Assembly (NCBI RefSeq): GCF_000342045.1
Contig: NZ_AONQ01000024.1
Span: 1-63,040 of the forward strand
DNA length: 63,040 nt
Reading direction: 5' to 3'
Source: Paramagnetospirillum caucaseum
GTDB lineage: Bacteria > Pseudomonadota > Alphaproteobacteria > Rhodospirillales > Magnetospirillaceae
Below the pieces are notes generated by a model. It was not told the DNA's origin, did not search any database, and saw only the letters and a list, made by a program, of their open reading frames with translations. The translations under genes and the position numbers were made by a program. This document shows positions 59,515-63,040 of this stretch, piece by piece (the first letter of the stretch is position 1; every line of letters starts with the position of its first letter).

Positions 59515-61124
59515 CACGCCACCTCGCGCAAGGGGACGCGGCGGGCGAGATCGAACAGGCGTTCCAGTGCGGTGAAGCGGTAGGCGTCGAGGCCGATGCC
59601 GTTGTCCTCGGCCAGACGCAGCCGCGCCACCGTCATGTCGATGGCAGGCAATAGGTAATAGTCCAGGATGTCGCGGTTGCCGGGCGCCATCCGCACCGCC
59701 ACCGTGATGTCGGGCAGTAGGCCGGTCTCCAGCCGGATGGTCCAACGATGCGCCCCAGCCTTGGTGGACTCGCAGCGGGAAATGACCAACGAAACGGTGA
59801 ATTCGTCATTGATCACCACCATGCCGCTTTCCAACTCGCGCCGCACCGAGCCGCCCAGGTCTCGGATACGGCGTAGCGTGTCCTCCACCACGGTGGGGAA
59901 CATCCGGCGCAGGTGGCGGTTGTCCTCGATATAGGCGTAATCGCGGCCGGGGTCATAGCCGACCAGGGCATAGGCCCGCAGCAGACTGCCGAAGCGGTGG
60001 CGGATCGCCCCGCTGGAGGGACCGGCAGCCGCCTCGTCGATGACGATGGCGGACAGGGCTCCGTGCCGGGCATGGAGTGCCTTGAGATGGTCCAGGATCT
60101 CCTCATCGGAAAACCACCGTGACCGCTCGACGATGATCGTCTGGGCCGCCCGGTAGTCCTGGATATCGACGATGGGAGTGAAGACGCCTTCGGCCCGGAT
60201 CCACTCTTCTGGCGGGTTTCTAACCCGCTGAGCCTTCAGCTTGAAGGAGCGGCGGTTGAAGACATTGTTGCCGATATACTTCTCATTGGTCAGAACCTGA
60301 TGCACGACTGATGCCCGCCAGGGGCGCCCGAGGTCGGTCATAATCCCGTCTGCGTTTAACAGGGCGGCGATCTCACCCTCGCGGCGGCCTTCGGTCACGA
60401 ACAGACGGTAGATGCGCCGCACGGTTTCGATCTCGGTCTCGGGGCCGGGTTTGAGGATCACCCGGTCGGTCTGCAGGCATTTGTGCTGTCCTCTTTCCAG
60501 AACGCCAAGCTCGGCTCCGGTCTGGTCGATCCGCATCCGGCGCAGGCCATAGCCCGCCGGGCCGCCCTGGCGATAGCCCATCCGGATCAGACGACACTGC
60601 CCGGCGAACACCTTGACCGACAGGTCGCGGCTGTAGTCCCCCGCCTGACTTCGCCTCATCATCTTAAGCAGGGAGGATTGCATGCTGCCGTCATTGACGA
60701 ACTGCTCGGCGCAGTACTCAACCCGAATGCCGGCCTTCTTGCACAGGTATTCGTAGTAGGCGCTCTCGTCGGTGTCCTGGAAGCGACCGAAGCGGCTGAC
60801 GTCGTAGACCAGCAGCATCTCGAAATCGGCGCGACCCTGGGTCGCATCGGCGATCAGCCTTTGCAGCGCCTCGCGCCTATCCAGTTGCAGCCCGCTTATT
60901 CCTTCGTCGGCGTAGGTGCGGACAATCTCCAGTCCGTGGCGTTCGGCGTAATGGGCGATGGCATCGGCCTGGTTCTCGGTGGAATACTGCTGATGCTCGG
61001 TGGACATGCGCAGATACTGGGCCGCTCGCAAGGGGCCATCCCGGCTACCGGATTTGCCGCCATTATTGCTTCTTCTTGCCGCCACAGATGCCCCCTGGCT
61101 TTTATTGGCCCCGCCTGTGGCCAT
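59514..61124 (-). CDS. Large serine recombinase with unusual C-terminal domain
   Basis: The 536-residue protein has a serine resolvase catalytic domain (RAAQYLRMSTEHQQYS with the nucleophile Ser; LLVYDVSRFGRFQDTDESAY) and a recombinase domain (GYRQGGPAGYGLRRMRID, GRPWRASVVHQVLTNEKYIG). No CxxC zinc ribbon follows, unlike typical large serine integrases. Instead there is a roughly 230-residue region (FSDEEILDHLKALHARHGAL; MVVINDEFTVSLVISRCEST) of unknown fold. It could integrate or excise its own island or invert DNA. It leads an operon with two ParB-like genes. Confidence 0.85.
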   Translation of the reverse strand: MATGGANKSQGASVAARRSNNGGKSGSRDGPLRAAQYLRMSTEHQQYSTENQADAIAHYAERHGLEIVRTYADEGISGLQLDRREALQRLIADATQGRADFEMLLVYDVSRFGRFQDTDESAYYEYLCKKAGIRVEYCAEQFVNDGSMQSSLLKMMRRSQAGDYSRDLSVKVFAGQCRLIRMGYRQGGPAGYGLRRMRIDQTGAELGVLERGQHKCLQTDRVILKPGPETEIETVRRIYRLFVTEGRREGEIAALLNADGIMTDLGRPWRASVVHQVLTNEKYIGNNVFNRRSFKLKAQRVRNPPEEWIRAEGVFTPIVDIQDYRAAQTIIVERSRWFSDEEILDHLKALHARHGALSAIVIDEAAAGPSSGAIRHRFGSLLRAYALVGYDPGRDYAYIEDNRHLRRMFPTVVEDTLRRIRDLGGSVRRELESGMVVINDEFTVSLVISRCESTKAGAHRWTIRLETGLLPDITVAVRMAPGNRDILDYYLLPAIDMTVARLRLAEDNGIGLDAYRFTALERLFDLARRVPLREVA

Positions 61125-61158
61125 GCTTTCCGCTTCATTCTATGGATGGAGCGAATTC

Positions 61159-61431
61159 ATGTCCCGGTCGATAAAGGGAACTAAAGTTCCCTTCGCGGCA
61201 CTTGACAGTGCCGAATCTCCTGATCTCGCCGCCGCTATCGCGGATGCATTGCGCACTGAACTGGGCAGTCGCTCCGTTGCCAAGACGGTGGCGCGCTGGA
61301 CCGGCGTCAGTGACCGGGCCGTCAAGAAATGGCTGACTGGAAAGGTTGTTCCGAATGGCGAGCATCTCGTGGTTTTGATGCGGCATTCTGATTTAGTTTG
61401 GGCTGTGGTACGAAAAGCGGCTGGCAGGTGA
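61159..61431 (+). CDS. Small helix-turn-helix regulator
   Basis: The 90-residue protein has an Xre-like HTH in its middle (RSVAKTVARWTGVSDRAVKK, then WLTGKVVPNGEHLVVLMRHS). It is divergent from the serine recombinase, only 34 bases apart, and probably controls that promoter. GGAG is seven bases before the ATG at 61159. It converges with the integrase gene. Confidence 0.75.
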   Translation: MSRSIKGTKVPFAALDSAESPDLAAAIADALRTELGSRSVAKTVARWTGVSDRAVKKWLTGKVVPNGEHLVVLMRHSDLVWAVVRKAAGR

Positions 61432-61450
61432 GAATAAATCCCCTGCCAGC
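61420..61450. terminator. Candidate bidirectional terminator between HTH and integrase genes
   Basis: GCTGGCAGG (61420-61428) and CCTGCCAGC (61442-61450) form a perfect nine-bp dyad spanning the stop of the HTH gene, between two converging genes. There is no T-run, so termination is only suggested by position. Confidence 0.4.
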
Positions 61451-61469
61451 GATACGTGGCTATGGACTG

Positions 61470-62660
61470 TCAAGCCGCCGCCGCATTATCGGTTTCCGGT
61501 TTCGCCACCCCAAGCGCCAGCGCGATGCCCGAAGATATTTGATCCGCCGCCGCTCGCACCGGATCGGCGGCGAGATGGGCGTAGCGAGCCGTGGTCTGCA
61601 CCTGGGTGTGGCCCAGCAATTTGCCGATCATCGGCAGGCTCTGGCCGGCGGCAACCGCCGTCGAGGCGAAGGAATGGCGGAGGTCATGGATGCGGACATC
61701 CTTGATGCCGGCGCGGTTCCGCAGCCGCTGCCAGAAGGGTTGGAGGTCGGTGAGTCGGCCCCCATCCTTGTTTCCGGTGATGACCCAGGGATTGCCGTCG
61801 AGCTTCGGGATGACCACCAATATGTTGAGGGCGGCCTTGCCGAGATGGACGATCTTGGCACCGGTCTTGGAATCGGGGAGGCGCAGGGCAGGGGCGTCGG
61901 CATCGACATAGGCCCATTTCAGCGTCATGATTTCCCCCAGCCGACAGCCGGTGAGCATCAGCAGCCGTATTGCCGCGATGGCCGAGGGCAATTCGACGTT
62001 TTCGGTTTCCATCTCGACCAGCACCTCGCCGACCCGCTTGATCTCGGCGACGCTCAGGAAGCGCTCGCGTTTTTCCTCGGGGTATTTGCGGATGTGCCGC
62101 CGCGGATTGCTGCCGTCGGCGCGCAGGCCCCACATTTCGGCCAGATTGAACATCTTGGAGATGACCTCCAGGCACCGATTGGCCTGATAGGGGATGTGGC
62201 GGAGGCTATGATGAAATTTGGCGATGTCGGCTCGCGTCACTTCCTCGACCCGCAGCCGCCCCAGCGCCGGAAGTATAAATCGCGTGAGGTTGCGACGATA
62301 TTCCTTAGCCGTGCTGGCCTTGATCCTGATTGATACATGCTCCTTGTCGAATCGCTCCGACAACTCCTTGACCGTGATTGCGTCACGGCGAGCCTTCCGA
62401 TCCCCCGCCGGATCGCCTCCATTGCGCGCCGCCGCCAGTGCGGTGATGGCCATCGTGCGGGCCTGCTCGGCGGTCAGAATGCCGTGGGGCCCAATGGTCA
62501 TCTTGCGAGACCGGGTTCCAACACGGTACAGAATGAGGTAACTTTTCTTGCCGCTGGGCAGCACACGCAGCCCATATCCTGGGATTTCGCTGTCCCAGAT
62601 CGTATATTCCGCGTCGGCGACAGCGGCGCTTTCGACCACCCGTTTCGTCAATTTGCTCAT
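61470..62660 (-). CDS. int: Tyrosine-type site-specific integrase
   Basis: The 396-residue protein is a phage/P4-type integrase. It has an N-terminal arm-binding DUF4102-like domain (LTKRVVESAAVADAEYTIWD; GLRVLPSGKKSYLILYR), a SAM-like core-binding domain (about 95-190), and the catalytic set Arg (TGCRLGEIMTL), His-x-x-Arg (HDLRHSFAS), His (LGHTQVQTT) and Tyr (ARYAHL). It would recombine the nearby tRNA-derived att site. ATG at 62660 is preferred to GTG at 62669. The gene reads away from the right att copy at 62864. Confidence 0.92.
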   Translation of the reverse strand: MSKLTKRVVESAAVADAEYTIWDSEIPGYGLRVLPSGKKSYLILYRVGTRSRKMTIGPHGILTAEQARTMAITALAAARNGGDPAGDRKARRDAITVKELSERFDKEHVSIRIKASTAKEYRRNLTRFILPALGRLRVEEVTRADIAKFHHSLRHIPYQANRCLEVISKMFNLAEMWGLRADGSNPRRHIRKYPEEKRERFLSVAEIKRVGEVLVEMETENVELPSAIAAIRLLMLTGCRLGEIMTLKWAYVDADAPALRLPDSKTGAKIVHLGKAALNILVVIPKLDGNPWVITGNKDGGRLTDLQPFWQRLRNRAGIKDVRIHDLRHSFASTAVAAGQSLPMIGKLLGHTQVQTTARYAHLAADPVRAAADQISSGIALALGVAKPETDNAAAA

Positions 62661-62684
62661 CGGCTTCACCCTGCGATTAGATCT

Positions 62685-62720
62685 GCTACCTGATAAGCAT
62701 TTTGCCCACTCCCAGGTAGC
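62685..62720. repeat. Inverted repeat in the int-att interval
   Basis: GCTACCTG (62685-62692) and CAGGTAGC (62713-62720) form a perfect eight-bp dyad just upstream of int. It could be an operator or an integrase arm-type site. The remaining stretch to 62863 has no gene and no other clear signal. Confidence 0.4.
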
Positions 62721-62863
62721 ACAGTGGCAGCAGGAGGGGGCAAGTGGCTGCGAATCAGGTCGAAGTCGAGCGTGCCGATGGTGCCGAGCGTAGTCAACTA
62801 ACTAGCAGAAAATACAAAGAAAAATGAGCTGTGGCGTAGTGGCGCGCAAAGTAATGAAGACGA

Positions 62864-62909
<46 letters not shown>

Positions 62910-62912
62910 ATT

Positions 62913-62944
62913 AGCCCGTAACTTCAATAAGTTACGGGCTTTTT
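62913..62944 (+). terminator. Rho-independent terminator after the tRNA fragment
   Basis: AGCCCGTAACTT (62913-62924), loop CAAT and AAGTTACGGGCT (62929-62940) form a perfect 12-bp stem followed by TTTTT. It is likely the original terminator of the host tRNA gene, showing that chromosomal sequence resumes here. From 62945 to 63040 no gene or other signal is evident. Confidence 0.88.
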
Positions 62945-63040
62945 GATTCTTGGGTCGCGATGGCCGAGAAGTCATGTCAACGCCACGTCAACAAATCCCA
63001 GGGCGGGCGTTGGCGCGGCGTGTCGTAACCGTCTTCTGAC

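Overview
The window is high-GC DNA that reads like a Rhodospirillales alphaproteobacterium, most likely Magnetospirillum or a close relative. That assignment is an inference from the Thauera-type benzoyl-CoA genes and the phage genes; no marker gene fixes the species.

Region 1 (1-16903) is an anaerobic aromatic catabolism locus of two convergent operons. The left one (+) is a promoter/operator, bcrC, bcrA, bcrD and a tandem-GNAT protein. The gene for reductase subunit B is absent. The right one (-) is ten closely packed genes from 16077 down to 5231: alpha-methylacyl-CoA racemase, amidohydrolase-fold protein, thiolase, enoyl-CoA hydratase, 3-hydroxyacyl-CoA dehydrogenase, had, oah, dch, thioesterase and a Pat-type protein acetyltransferase. 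Together they cover ring reduction (incomplete here), dienoyl-CoA hydration, oxidation, ring cleavage and beta-oxidation. A divergent TetR gene and two near-identical operator sequences, one before each operon, suggest one local regulon. Each operon ends with an acetyltransferase gene.

Region 2 (about 16904-19993) is a two-gene module: an unrecognised 265-residue protein and a 632-residue protein combining a QueC-like PP-loop domain, a four-Cys zinc site and a C-terminal winged helix. A cluster of GATGTCAC-type repeats lies at its 3' end. It is the best candidate here for an undescribed (perhaps defence) system.

Region 3 (19994-57518) is an apparently complete lambda-like siphovirus prophage. 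It has an early/replication block (AlpA-like HTH, PD-(D/E)XK nuclease, ssDNA-binding candidate, primase-helicase), two DNA methyltransferases, a PAPS-reductase-like protein and small accessory genes. The late operon follows lambda order: terminases, gpW, portal, protease with nested scaffold, gpD, major capsid, joining proteins, tail tube, G/GT with a textbook -1 frameshift site, tape measure, M, fibres, L, K, fused I-J, endolysin, holin. Three toxin-antitoxin pairs sit antisense inside the late operon, and a fourth with an unusual HTH-VapB antitoxin lies in the early region. Two repeat arrays (GCGGAAGT and GGTTACCA) are candidate origin or operator sites.

Region 4 (57519-63040) has a strong terminator, a large serine recombinase with two ParB-like genes, a small HTH gene, a tyrosine integrase and a 45-bp 3' half of an initiator tRNA gene (candidate attR) followed by a terminator. 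No second copy of the tRNA half was found in the window, so the left attachment site is either beyond position 1 or lost.
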